Assembly: GCF_036226525.1 (NCBI RefSeq)
Contig: NZ_CP108487.1
Span: 7,440,001 to 7,504,000, forward strand
DNA length: 64,000 bases
Origin: Kribbella sp. NBC_01245
GTDB taxonomy: Bacteria; Actinomycetota; Actinomycetes; Propionibacteriales; Kribbellaceae
Direction: 5' to 3'
Every line of letters starts with the position of its first letter. The stretch's first letter is position 1. Under the pieces are notes generated by a model. It did not search any database. It saw nothing but the letters and a program-made list of their open reading frames with translations, and was not told the origin of the DNA. Positions 20,414 through 28,532 of this stretch are shown one piece after another. Position numbers and translations under genes: made by a program.

Positions 20414-23400
20414 TCAGGACGCGAGCGTGACTTCGATCAGCTCAGACCAGCTCGTCTCCGCACCTTCCTGCGTCACCTCGGCGAACCGCGCGTCGCCGAG
20501 GTGGCGCCGCGCCGTCTGCTCGACCCTGGCCGTATCCGGGTGGAAGCGATCCGGTAATCCGCGGACACCGGCGCTGGCTGCGAGCAACCGAGCCGCCTGT
20601 TCGTACTGGTCGAGGCGAACTGCCAGGTCCGCGACCCCAACGAGGATCTTGGCGATCACGATCGGGGCTCCCGCCTCGGACGCCGCCTGCCAGGCAGCCA
20701 CGCGATGGGTGCGGGACTCCCGGAGATCGTCGGCCAGGTAGCCGAGCAGGTCGTGGATCTCCGCGCGGATGAGCGGCTGCTCCGCGGCATCGCCCAAGAG
20801 GGTGGTCGCGAGGCCGAGTTGGCGGCGGGCCTCCACGGTGTCACCGCCCAGGCGAGCAAGCTCCGCCTTGGCGAGCGCCAGGTTGATCAGAGCGTACGGC
20901 CAGGTGACGCCTTCGGCGCTCCGCTCGGCCTCGGCGATGGCGGCAGCGCTGGCATCGCGATCGCCGTTGAGCCAGTACAGCAAGGCCTGCTGGGTCCGCA
21001 CCTCGATGACATCCTCGACGGCGCCGATCTCGGTGACGACCGTGACCGCCTGTTCGTAGTACTCGCAGGCACCCGCGAGTTCTCCCCGTTTGGCGAGTTG
21101 GCCCGCCAGCTCGGACAGGGCCAAGAAGATCCCGAACCGTTCGCCGAGTGCCCGGAACTCCGCGAGCGCCTGCTTCACCCGGGCCTCGACCTCCTGGCCG
21201 CCCTGGCCGAACATGCTGCGCATCTTGGCGCCTTGCCAGCGACCCATAGCGCGCACCCAGGGGTCAGCGCTGTCCAGCAACGGCTCGAACGCGGTCACCG
21301 CTTCCTCCGGTGCCTGCAACAGGCGTTCCAGTGGGGCCGCGAACGCCAGCATCGGGTGGTCGTGCCGGCTCTGCCGGCTGAACCGATATGCCTTGTGAAT
21401 CCATTCCGCGCCCAGGTGTTCGTCGCCCCGCCCGGAGGTCACGTAGAGAACCACCATCCCGTACGTCATAGCGCGGACGTCATCGGTCACCTCGCCCGGC
21501 AGGTTGGCGGCCGCGATCAGCAGCTCGAGGCCCTCGGTCCGGCGCCCACCCAGCCACCAGTACCAACCAGTGGCGGACGCGAGCCGCATCGCCGCCTGCG
21601 CGTCCCCGGCCGCGATCGCCCCCCGCAGTGCGGCGCTGAGGTTGTCGTGGTCGGCCTCGAGCGTGGCGAGCCATTCCAGTTGCTCGGCGCGGCGCAGATG
21701 TGGCTCCGCGGTCTCGGCGAACTCGGTGAAGTAGGCGAGGTGCGCCTGCCGGGCCTTGTCTGACTCTCCGGCCTCGGCGAGCCGGTCCGCGGCGTACTCC
21801 TTGATCGTGGTGAGCATGCGATAACGCGGGGCACCGTCGCCCGCGGTGACCAGCAGCGACTTCTCGGCCAGCGAGGTGAGCAACTCCAGCACTTGGTCGC
21901 GCTCGACGGCGTCACTGAGGCAGACGCGCTCGGCCGCTTCGAGGCCTGCCCCGCCCGAGAACACCGACAACCTGCGCAGCACTGTCCGCTCGGCATCGGT
22001 GAGCAACTCCCAGCTCCAGTCGACCACCGCGCGCAAGGTTTTGTGTCGCGGCAAGGCGGTACGGCTTCCGCTGGTCAGCAGGCGGAATCGGTCGTCGAGC
22101 CGGTTGGCGAGCTGCTCGACGGTCATGGTGCGCAACCGGGCGGCAGCGAGTTCGATCGCGAGCGGCATTCCGTCCAGCGAGCGGCAGATCCGTACCATCA
22201 ACGCCTCGGTGTCTTCGTCGGTCCCGAGGTCTTTGCGTACGGCGCTCGCGCGGTCTCGCAGCAGGCGGAGTGCCGGCGAGGAGGCGGCCTCGGCCGGGCC
22301 GGCGCTGGTTGGCAGGGCCAGCGGCTCGACTTGCCATAACGCCTCGCCGGTGATGCCGAGTGGTTCGCGGCTGGTGGCCAGGATCCGTAGTCGGCGGCAT
22401 TCGCCGAGGACGCGTTCGGCGAGCGCCGCCACTGACTCGATCACGTGCTCGCAGTTGTCGAGGATCAGCAGCATCTCCCGGTCGCGGATCGCGGCGATCA
22501 GGCCGTCGATGGGGTCCGCGCTGGGGGACGCGCCGAGGAGGGCATCTCGGAGGCCGAGTCCGGCGAGCGCCGTTTGGGCTACGTCGCCGTCGGTGCCGAT
22601 GGGGGCGAACTCGACCAGCCAGAGTCCGTCTGGCAGGTCGCCGATCATTGTGCGTGCGGTTTCTGTGGCGAGTCTGGTCTTGCCGGAGCCGCCTGAGCCG
22701 ATCAGGGTGGTCAGGCGGTGCTCGTTGATGAGTGCGCGGACCGCGGTGAGGTCGGTTTCGCGGCCGACGAAGCTGGTCAGCTCGGCGCGGACGTTGGTCT
22801 TGCGGTTCTCCTCGCGGCGGCCGACCTCGCCTCGCAGCAAGGCGACGTGTAAGGCCGACAGCTCCGGGGAGGGGTCGACGCCCAGGGCGTCGGCCAGGGC
22901 TTCTCTCGTACGCTCGTAGGTGAGCAGGGCTTCGGAGTCGCGTCCAGCGGCGACTAGGGCACGCATTTGCGCGGCGACTAGTCGTTCTCGGAGTGGATGG
23001 GCGGTTACGGCGTCGGTTAGTTCTGCGACGACCTCGGTGGCGTGGCCGAGGCTGACTTCTGCTTCGAAGCGGTCTTCCATGGCGGTTAGACGGAGTCCGT
23101 CGAGTCGGGTTGTGGCTGCGTCGAACGCTTCGCTGTCTTCCAAGCCGACATCCTGCATGGCGGTGCCGCGCCATAGGGCTAGGGCTTCGCGTAAAAGTCG
23201 AAGCTGCGCGAGGCCGTGCTCTTGGCGGGCCTGAGCGAGGAGGCGTTCGAATCGGAGGGCGTCGACGGCGTCGGGGGTCACCGCTAGCCGGTAGCCGCCT
23301 GTTTGTCCTTCGATCACGCCTCCGGGTAGCGCCTTCCGCAGCCGGGAAGCCAAGCGCTGCAGGGCATTCGCGGCATCGGCGGGCGGCCGCTCACCCCAGA

Positions 23401-23551
23401 TCCAGTCGACAAGCGTGGCCTTCGGCACCACCCGACCCGCTTCAAGCGCCAGCGCGATCAACAACGCCCGCAACCGAGCCCCCGGCACGTCGGCCAAAAC
23501 CCCATCGCCCGCACGAACCTCAAACGCCCCAAGCATCCCGATCTGCACCAC
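20414..23551 (-). CDS. SARP/AfsR-like regulator with predicted ATPase and TPR domains
   Basis: A 1045-residue multidomain regulator. An OmpR-type winged helix occupies residues ~1-95 (GMLGAFEVRAGDGVLADVPG, WIWGERPPADAANALQRLASRL). A bacterial transcriptional activator (BTAD) domain follows to ~245. A P-loop ATPase has Walker A LIGSGGSGKTRLA near 285 and Walker B MLLILDNCEHV near 365. A long helical TPR-like C-terminus completes it. SARP proteins activate secondary-metabolite or stress operons through heptamer direct repeats. Its likely target is the neighbouring convergent exporter/DUF4097 operon or an unlinked cluster. GTG 23551 follows GGAGG; a TTG at 23554 is also possible. Confidence 0.92.
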   Translation of the reverse strand: MVQIGMLGAFEVRAGDGVLADVPGARLRALLIALALEAGRVVPKATLVDWIWGERPPADAANALQRLASRLRKALPGGVIEGQTGGYRLAVTPDAVDALRFERLLAQARQEHGLAQLRLLREALALWRGTAMQDVGLEDSEAFDAATTRLDGLRLTAMEDRFEAEVSLGHATEVVAELTDAVTAHPLRERLVAAQMRALVAAGRDSEALLTYERTREALADALGVDPSPELSALHVALLRGEVGRREENRKTNVRAELTSFVGRETDLTAVRALINEHRLTTLIGSGGSGKTRLATETARTMIGDLPDGLWLVEFAPIGTDGDVAQTALAGLGLRDALLGASPSADPIDGLIAAIRDREMLLILDNCEHVIESVAALAERVLGECRRLRILATSREPLGITGEALWQVEPLALPTSAGPAEAASSPALRLLRDRASAVRKDLGTDEDTEALMVRICRSLDGMPLAIELAAARLRTMTVEQLANRLDDRFRLLTSGSRTALPRHKTLRAVVDWSWELLTDAERTVLRRLSVFSGGAGLEAAERVCLSDAVERDQVLELLTSLAEKSLLVTAGDGAPRYRMLTTIKEYAADRLAEAGESDKARQAHLAYFTEFAETAEPHLRRAEQLEWLATLEADHDNLSAALRGAIAAGDAQAAMRLASATGWYWWLGGRRTEGLELLIAAANLPGEVTDDVRAMTYGMVVLYVTSGRGDEHLGAEWIHKAYRFSRQSRHDHPMLAFAAPLERLLQAPEEAVTAFEPLLDSADPWVRAMGRWQGAKMRSMFGQGGQEVEARVKQALAEFRALGERFGIFLALSELAGQLAKRGELAGACEYYEQAVTVVTEIGAVEDVIEVRTQQALLYWLNGDRDASAAAIAEAERSAEGVTWPYALINLALAKAELARLGGDTVEARRQLGLATTLLGDAAEQPLIRAEIHDLLGYLADDLRESRTHRVAAWQAASEAGAPIVIAKILVGVADLAVRLDQYEQAARLLAASAGVRGLPDRFHPDTARVEQTARRHLGDARFAEVTQEGAETSWSELIEVTLAS

Positions 23552-23632
23552 CAAATCCTCCCACGCCCCCGCTCACCCCCACCCGCCACGTTGCGCCGAC
23601 GGTCACCACCCACGACCGCGGCGAGCAACCGT

Positions 23633-23727
23633 CCACCTTGCGTCGATTGGTCTGGATTTGACCGCTTCAAGCGGCGGGTCAGGTCGATCGCCTACGGTCT
23701 GCGGGCAAATCCTGACCAATCGTCGCC
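23633..23727. repeat. Variant hairpin element, nested pair, outer-left unit
   Basis: Arm 23633-23666 (CCACCTTGCG...TTTGACCGCT) and arm 23701-23727 (GCGGGCAAATCC...) form a ~95-nt hairpin with four mismatches. The first arm is a near-exact complement (one base off) of 23865-23898, and the second an exact complement of 23805-23831. The region can therefore fold either as two side-by-side hairpins or as one nested double hairpin. Confidence 0.85.
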
Positions 23728-23804
23728 TGCGTCCGCCACGCATCACCCGGTCCCGCGAAGCGTCGTACGGGATGTCTCGGCTTTGGTGATACCGGGCAGG
23801 CGAT

Positions 23805-23898
23805 GGCGACGATTGGTCAGGATTTGCCCGCGGACTGTTTGTGACCACAGCGGGCCGCCGCGGCAGCGGGCAAATCCAGACCAATCGACGCAAGGTGG
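23805..23898. repeat. Variant hairpin element, nested pair, right unit
   Basis: Arms 23805-23831 and 23865-23898 form the second ~95-nt unit, with two mismatches within the unit. It is arranged as an inverted copy of 23633-23727. The two loops are unrelated in sequence but similar in length (about 34 nt). The unit lies 109 nt downstream of the stop of the minus-strand ArsR-like gene. Confidence 0.85.
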
Positions 23899-24007
23899 AG
23901 GGTTGCTCGCCGCAAGGTGGTGGGTGCTCGCCGCGGTGGTGGGTGGTGGCCCGACCGCGACCTGGGTGGTTGCTCGCCGTGGTGCTGGGCGGGTGCTGGC
24001 CGTGGGG

Positions 24008-25006
24008 TTAAGGGGTGGTGTGGCCCGTTAGGAGGGATTTGCCTAAGGGGGTGATGCTGTGGATTACGGCGCCGCCGTCGCGGACGCTGTTGATTAGGCC
24101 GGCGTTTTTGAGGATGGACGCCTGTTTGCTGGCCGTGCCGACGGACATGCCGAGGTGGCGGGCCAGGTCGCTTGTGGTCTGTGGCGTGCGGAGGAGAACC
24201 AAACAATCCGTACGCGTCGGGCTGAGCAACGGACCGAGGGCAGCCTGTACGTCGTGTTCGGAGCGCGCCGGTGCCGCACCGCGGTTGGTGGCCGGGAAGA
24301 CCAACACGGGCGAGAGCTCCGGGTCGATGAGCGTGACCGGCATGCCGTGACAGAAGTACGACGGGATCAGGGTCACGCCACGGCCGCGGAGGTCCACCGT
24401 GTACTTGCGCGGATACGTCATCGTCAACACTCGCCCATCCCAATCGAGGGCGCCGGGCAATTGCGCGAGCAACTGACTAAGACCGTCATTCGCAAGGACC
24501 TGCACACGTTGATGCCGATCAGCCGTGACCGAGTGCCGGACCTGGGACCAGAACGGCGCCACCAGTACGTCGTACCCCTGGCGAACCGACTTCACCATCT
24601 GCTGGACCTGACCGGGATCGCCAGCGGCGAGTTCGCGGACCCAGCGCGGCCGTTGCCGGTCGCCGAAGACCTCCGCGAGATCCGTGCGCAACCGCGTGCC
24701 GGGCATGCGCGCCAGCTCGTCGCAGCCCTCGTCGACCGAGGTGATCAGCGGACGCGGCGTGAGGAAGTCCGGGAAGTTTCCGGCCGGTGGCACCAACGTG
24801 CAGAGGATCGAGGCCCACTGGCGCCAGGCCGGACCGGACGCGGTCAGGCGCCGGCGCACCGACTGCTCCCAGCCGTCCTGCTGGGTCTCGGTCCTGCCGG
24901 TCTGGAGCCGGTGCAGGCTCAGCACCAGCTCCCACAGCGGATCCGGCTCCGCGGCCAGGCGCACCTTTTGCAGGTCCGCCGAACCGAACACCATTCGCAA
25001 TACCAT
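24008..25006 (-). CDS. ArsR-like winged-helix regulator with DUF5937-type N-terminus
   Basis: A 332-residue protein. The first ~240 residues form an alpha/beta region seen in actinobacterial ArsR relatives (VLRMVFGSADLQKVRLA, DPLWELVLSLHRL). The C-terminal ~90 residues are a winged helix (LSPTRTDCLVLLRTPQTTSDLARHLGMSVGTASKQASILKNAGLI). No Cys/His metal site is obvious. ATG 25006 has GAGGGGG upstream. It diverges from the importer operon at 25229; two direct copies of CAATGGGTAA (25051, 25117) in the gap may be its sites. Confidence 0.8.
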   Translation of the reverse strand: MVLRMVFGSADLQKVRLAAEPDPLWELVLSLHRLQTGRTETQQDGWEQSVRRRLTASGPAWRQWASILCTLVPPAGNFPDFLTPRPLITSVDEGCDELARMPGTRLRTDLAEVFGDRQRPRWVRELAAGDPGQVQQMVKSVRQGYDVLVAPFWSQVRHSVTADRHQRVQVLANDGLSQLLAQLPGALDWDGRVLTMTYPRKYTVDLRGRGVTLIPSYFCHGMPVTLIDPELSPVLVFPATNRGAAPARSEHDVQAALGPLLSPTRTDCLVLLRTPQTTSDLARHLGMSVGTASKQASILKNAGLINSVRDGGAVIHSITPLGKSLLTGHTTP

Positions 25007-25049
25007 CGGGCCCCCTCGGTGGAAAACTACGCGAGGTGGCCGCGCTCGA

Positions 25050-25130
25050 ACAATGGGTAATCGCAAAATTCACCCCGGACACGCCGTCCGCCACCCGGCC
25101 TCAGGCGGAGCCGCCACAATGGGTAACGGC
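25050..25130 (+). promoter_or_regulatory. Direct repeats ACAATGGGTAA in divergent region
   Basis: ACAATGGGTAA-N2-GC occurs at 25050-25064 and again at 25116-25130, between the ArsR-like gene and the importer operon. The spacing (66 nt) and shared sequence suggest two operator sites, probably for the ArsR-like regulator. This is inference from position. Confidence 0.45.
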
Positions 25131-25162
25131 CCGGCTTCTAACCGTTGACGCGGCAATGAAGT

Positions 25163-25177
25163 TGACAACTATTTTCA
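25163..25177 (+). promoter_or_regulatory. Zur-box candidate upstream of importer/biosynthesis operon
   Basis: TGACAACTATTTTCA is a 7-1-7 dyad that matches the actinobacterial zinc-uptake-regulator consensus TGAAAATNATTTTCA at 12 of 14 specified positions. It lies 51 nt upstream of the lipoprotein start, in an AT-rich island of an otherwise GC-rich region. Zur binds such sites with zinc and represses. The match was made by eye from the known consensus; no score was computed. Confidence 0.6.
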
Positions 25178-25228
25178 TTAACGGCAGGATCCGTTCGGCG
25201 ACGACCCTCCACCGTGAAGGAAATGCGT

Positions 25229-26773
25229 ATGTCCGATGCCCTGAACCGCCGCGGTTTTCTCGGCTTGGCCGGTGCCCTCGGCATCGGCGCGCTGACCGGA
25301 TGCGGTGGTGACGGTGCGGCCTCGACGGGCGCGACCGGGACCCCCAAGACCGGGGGTGTGCTGCGCGCGGTCTTCGCCGGCGGCGGACCGAAGGAGGTCC
25401 TCGATCCGCACGTGCAGAGCCTGTTCGTCGACATCGCGCGGCACAAGGCGATGTTCGAGAAGCTGGTCGATCTCGGCCCGGATCTCAAGCCGATCCCACG
25501 CCTCGCGGCCAAGTTCGAGCCGAACGCGCAGGCGACGGTCTGGCGCTTCACCCTGCGCGACGCCGTCTTCCACGACGGCGCCAAGCTCACCAGCGAGGAC
25601 GTGCTCTACAGCCTCGCGCGCGTCCTCGACCCGGCCGTCCCGGAGCGAGTGGCGCAGGTCGCGCTGGCAAAACTCGACCTCAAGCGCAGCCGGGCCGTCG
25701 ACGCGAAGACGGTCGAGCTCACGCTGACCGCGCCGAACGCCGAGTTCCCGGCGCTGCTCGCCGGTATCGGCACGCACATCGTGCGCAAGGGGTACGCCGA
25801 TCCCGCCAAGCCGATCGGTACGGGCGCGTTCCGGTTCGTCTCGTTCGAGCCGGGCCGGTCGATGGTCGCGAAGCGGTTCGACGACTACTGGGACGGCCCG
25901 GCGTATCTCGACGAGCTGCAGATCCTCTCGGCCGAGGCGGAGGCCCGCGGTAATGCGCTGCAGGGCGGACAGGCCGAGTACGCGAACGAGATGACCGCGA
26001 CCTTCGCCCGGACCGCCGAATCGGGCAAGTCGATCAAGATCGTCGCCGCGAAAGGCAGTACTACCCAGGCCCTGGTGATGAAGACCGACCGGGCGCCGTT
26101 CGACAACCCCGACGTGCGGATGGCGTTCAAGTTGATCGCGGATCGCCAGCGCCTCGTGGACGTCGTCCTGTCCGGGCGCGGTCTGGTCGCGAATGACCTT
26201 TTCGGTAAGGGATTCCAGTACTACCCGCAGGACCTGCCGCAGCGGGAGCGGGATCTCGACGAGGCTCGCGCGCTGCTCAAAAAGGCAGGCGTACTGAACA
26301 AGCCGCTCGAGATCTACACCGCGGATGCCGCCGCCGGTTTCGTCGAGGCGGCGACGCTGTTCGCGGAGCAGGCGGGTGAGGCCGGGCTGAAGGTGAAGGT
26401 CACGACCGGCAACGCCGAGAGCTACCACAAGGACCTGCTGACCAAGGGCTTGATCGGCAACCACCGGTCCGGCGCGATGCCGATCCCGCAGTACATCACC
26501 GACCGGCTGCTCTCCACCTCGCCGTTCAACGCGACGGCGTGGCGACGGCCCGCGTTCGACGCGGCGTTCGCCTCCGCGCAAGTGCTGACCGACGAGCCGG
26601 CCCGCGCCGCGAAGTACGTCGAACTACAGAAGACCATTCATAATGAAGGTGGTCTCCTTGCCTGGGGCCATCCGGATTTCCTGGTCGGTATCTCGGCCAA
26701 GGTCCAGGGCGTGCAGGCCGCGCCGCCGAACACGTTGGACTCCGCCCGGTTCGACAAGGTGTGGCTCGGCTGA
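25229..26773 (+). CDS. ABC transporter substrate-binding lipoprotein (SBP family 5)
   Basis: A 514-residue extracellular solute-binding protein of the peptide/nickel/metallophore family. The N-terminus ALNRRGFLGLAGALGIGALTGCGG combines a twin-arginine-like signal with lipobox LTGC, so it is lipidated at the outer face of the membrane. Family 5 features include KFEPNAQATVWRFTLRDAVFHDG and PIGTGAFRFVSFEPG. ATG 25229 is chosen because AAGGA lies 7 nt upstream. It heads an operon with two permeases and a double ATPase. Zur-type control is suggested by the box at 25163, so the ligand may be a metal-chelate. Confidence 0.92.
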   Translation: MSDALNRRGFLGLAGALGIGALTGCGGDGAASTGATGTPKTGGVLRAVFAGGGPKEVLDPHVQSLFVDIARHKAMFEKLVDLGPDLKPIPRLAAKFEPNAQATVWRFTLRDAVFHDGAKLTSEDVLYSLARVLDPAVPERVAQVALAKLDLKRSRAVDAKTVELTLTAPNAEFPALLAGIGTHIVRKGYADPAKPIGTGAFRFVSFEPGRSMVAKRFDDYWDGPAYLDELQILSAEAEARGNALQGGQAEYANEMTATFARTAESGKSIKIVAAKGSTTQALVMKTDRAPFDNPDVRMAFKLIADRQRLVDVVLSGRGLVANDLFGKGFQYYPQDLPQRERDLDEARALLKKAGVLNKPLEIYTADAAAGFVEAATLFAEQAGEAGLKVKVTTGNAESYHKDLLTKGLIGNHRSGAMPIPQYITDRLLSTSPFNATAWRRPAFDAAFASAQVLTDEPARAAKYVELQKTIHNEGGLLAWGHPDFLVGISAKVQGVQAAPPNTLDSARFDKVWLG

Positions 26774-26775
26774 GC

Positions 26776-27723
26776 ATGCGCTCGTATGCGGCCCAACGCG
26801 CGCTGCTGGCGGTCGCCCAGCTGGCGGTGCTGTCCGCTTTGGTCTTCCTGCTCACGGCCTTGCTGCCCGGCGATGCCGCGGACATGCGATTCACCGAGAC
26901 GCTCACCCCTGAGCAGGTGGATCGCCTCCGCGAGCAACTCGGCCTCAACCAGCCCGCGCTGGAGCGATTCGCAAACTGGGCCGGCGGTGTCGTCACCGGT
27001 GACCTCGGGACCTCCCTGGTCAGCGGTGGTCCCGTGCTCGACATCGTCAAGTCCTCGGTCGGCGCCACGCTGGTGCTCACGATCGCCACGCTGGCCGTCG
27101 TGCTGCCGCTGGCCGTTGCCCTGGGCATCTTGGCCGGCACCCACGAAGGCGGCCGCATCGACCGTACGATCAGCTCGATCACGTTGGCGCTGAGCGCGAT
27201 CCCCGATTTCGTCATCGCCGTCGTCCTGGTCGCGGTCTTCTCGCTCCGCCTCGGTCTGCTGCCCGCGACGTGGGTCGGTTCCACCGGCGCCGACCTGGTC
27301 CAGCAGCCCGCGCTGTTGGTACTACCGGTCGCCGTACTGCTCGGCCGTACGGTCTGCCTGCTATCACGCCAAGTCCGCGCGGGCACGGTCAACGCTTTGC
27401 ACGCGGAGTACGTCGTCCAGGCGCGCCGCCTCGGCGTACCGCGACGACGGATCCTGCTGCGCCACGTCCTCCCGAACGCGGCCGTTCCCGGCGTCCAGGA
27501 GCTCGCCCGAACCGGCGACACCTTGCTCGGTGGAGTCCTCGTCGTGGAGGCCATCTTCGCGATTCCGGGCTTCGCGACGGCCCTCATCTCCGGTGTCGAA
27601 GCGCGCGATATCCCCGTGGTGCAAGGGCTTACGCTCGTCCTGGCCGTTGCCGCGCTCGTCATCAACCTCGGCGCCGACCTCCTCTGCAATCGCCTCGTGC
27701 CGCGAACCGAGCTGCTGCGATGA
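26776..27723 (+). CDS. DppB/NikB-like ABC permease
   Basis: A 315-residue integral membrane protein. It has the N-terminal helix of DppB permeases (AAQRALLAVAQLAVLSALVFLL), DMRFTETLTPEQVDRLREQLGL, and the EAA-loop region AEYVVQARRLGVPRRRILLRHVLPNA that contacts the ATPase. ATG 26776 starts 2 nt after the lipoprotein stop, so translation is coupled. It forms the inner-membrane channel with the next permease. Confidence 0.92.
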   Translation: MRSYAAQRALLAVAQLAVLSALVFLLTALLPGDAADMRFTETLTPEQVDRLREQLGLNQPALERFANWAGGVVTGDLGTSLVSGGPVLDIVKSSVGATLVLTIATLAVVLPLAVALGILAGTHEGGRIDRTISSITLALSAIPDFVIAVVLVAVFSLRLGLLPATWVGSTGADLVQQPALLVLPVAVLLGRTVCLLSRQVRAGTVNALHAEYVVQARRLGVPRRRILLRHVLPNAAVPGVQELARTGDTLLGGVLVVEAIFAIPGFATALISGVEARDIPVVQGLTLVLAVAALVINLGADLLCNRLVPRTELLR

Positions 27724-28532
27724 GGACGTTCCTACGCCGTACGCCGATGGCCGTCGCGATCATCCTGGTGGCCGTCCCGCTGGTGGTCGCCGTACTCGGG
27801 CCGGTCGTCGCGCCCAGCCTCGAGACCCGGCCGGGTCTGCCGTACATGCTGGGCGACGGGCACCTCCTCGGCACGGACGGCCTCGGTCGCGACGTACTGG
27901 GGCTGCTACTCGTCGGCGGCCGGACCGCCCTGGGGATGGCCGTTGGCGCTGTCGCCGTCGCGTACCTCGTTGGCGGCACGATCGGCCTGGTGGCGGCCTC
28001 GGCTCGGCATCGCTGGCTGGACGAACTCCTGATCCGGCCGCTCGACATCCTGCTGCCGTTGCCGTCGTTGCTGGTGATCAGCGTGGTGGCCGTCGGCTGG
28101 CGCGCTTCGCCTCTCGCTATCACGCTGGCCGTTGCCGCGGTCAACGTTCCGACCGTGGCGCGGCTGGTTCGGGCGGCGGCGCTCGACGCGGCCAGTAGTC
28201 CCGTCGTGGAGGCCTTGCGGATGCAGCGCGAGAGCTGGATCGGGATCCACTTGAACTATGTCGGGCGATCCGTGCTCGGCCCGGTCGCGGCGGATATCGG
28301 TACCAGGATCACGTTGGCCGTGTTCTTGGTTGCCTCGGTCAACTTCCTTGGCCTCGGGTTGAGCCCGACCGCGCCGGATTGGGCTGTCAGCGTTTCCCGC
28401 AACCGCGAAGGCCTGCTGCTCCAGCCGTGGGCCGTACTCGCGCCCGCGCTGCTGCTGGTGGCGTTCACCCTGGGGTTCAATCTGGTCGCGGATCGCCTGG
28501 TCACCCGCTCCCGCAAGGTGGTGGTGGGATGA
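27720..28532 (+). CDS. DppC/NikC-like ABC permease
   Basis: A 270-residue second permease. It has HLLGTDGLGRDVLGLLLVGGRTAL, the DppC hallmark, and an EAA-like loop VEALRMQRESWIGIHLNYV. Its ATG overlaps the previous stop (ATGA) and its stop overlaps the ATPase start. It completes the heterodimeric import channel. Confidence 0.92.
   Translation: MRTFLRRTPMAVAIILVAVPLVVAVLGPVVAPSLETRPGLPYMLGDGHLLGTDGLGRDVLGLLLVGGRTALGMAVGAVAVAYLVGGTIGLVAASARHRWLDELLIRPLDILLPLPSLLVISVVAVGWRASPLAITLAVAAVNVPTVARLVRAAALDAASSPVVEALRMQRESWIGIHLNYVGRSVLGPVAADIGTRITLAVFLVASVNFLGLGLSPTAPDWAVSVSRNREGLLLQPWAVLAPALLLVAFTLGFNLVADRLVTRSRKVVVG

Larger units (their letters stand above)
23555..24007. other. 453-nt intergenic region holding the nested hairpins
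   Basis: No convincing gene. Besides the two hairpin units there is a GC-rich tract at 23899-24007 with imperfect repeats of GGTGGTTGCTCGCCG type. It separates two minus-strand regulator genes. Confidence 0.7.
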
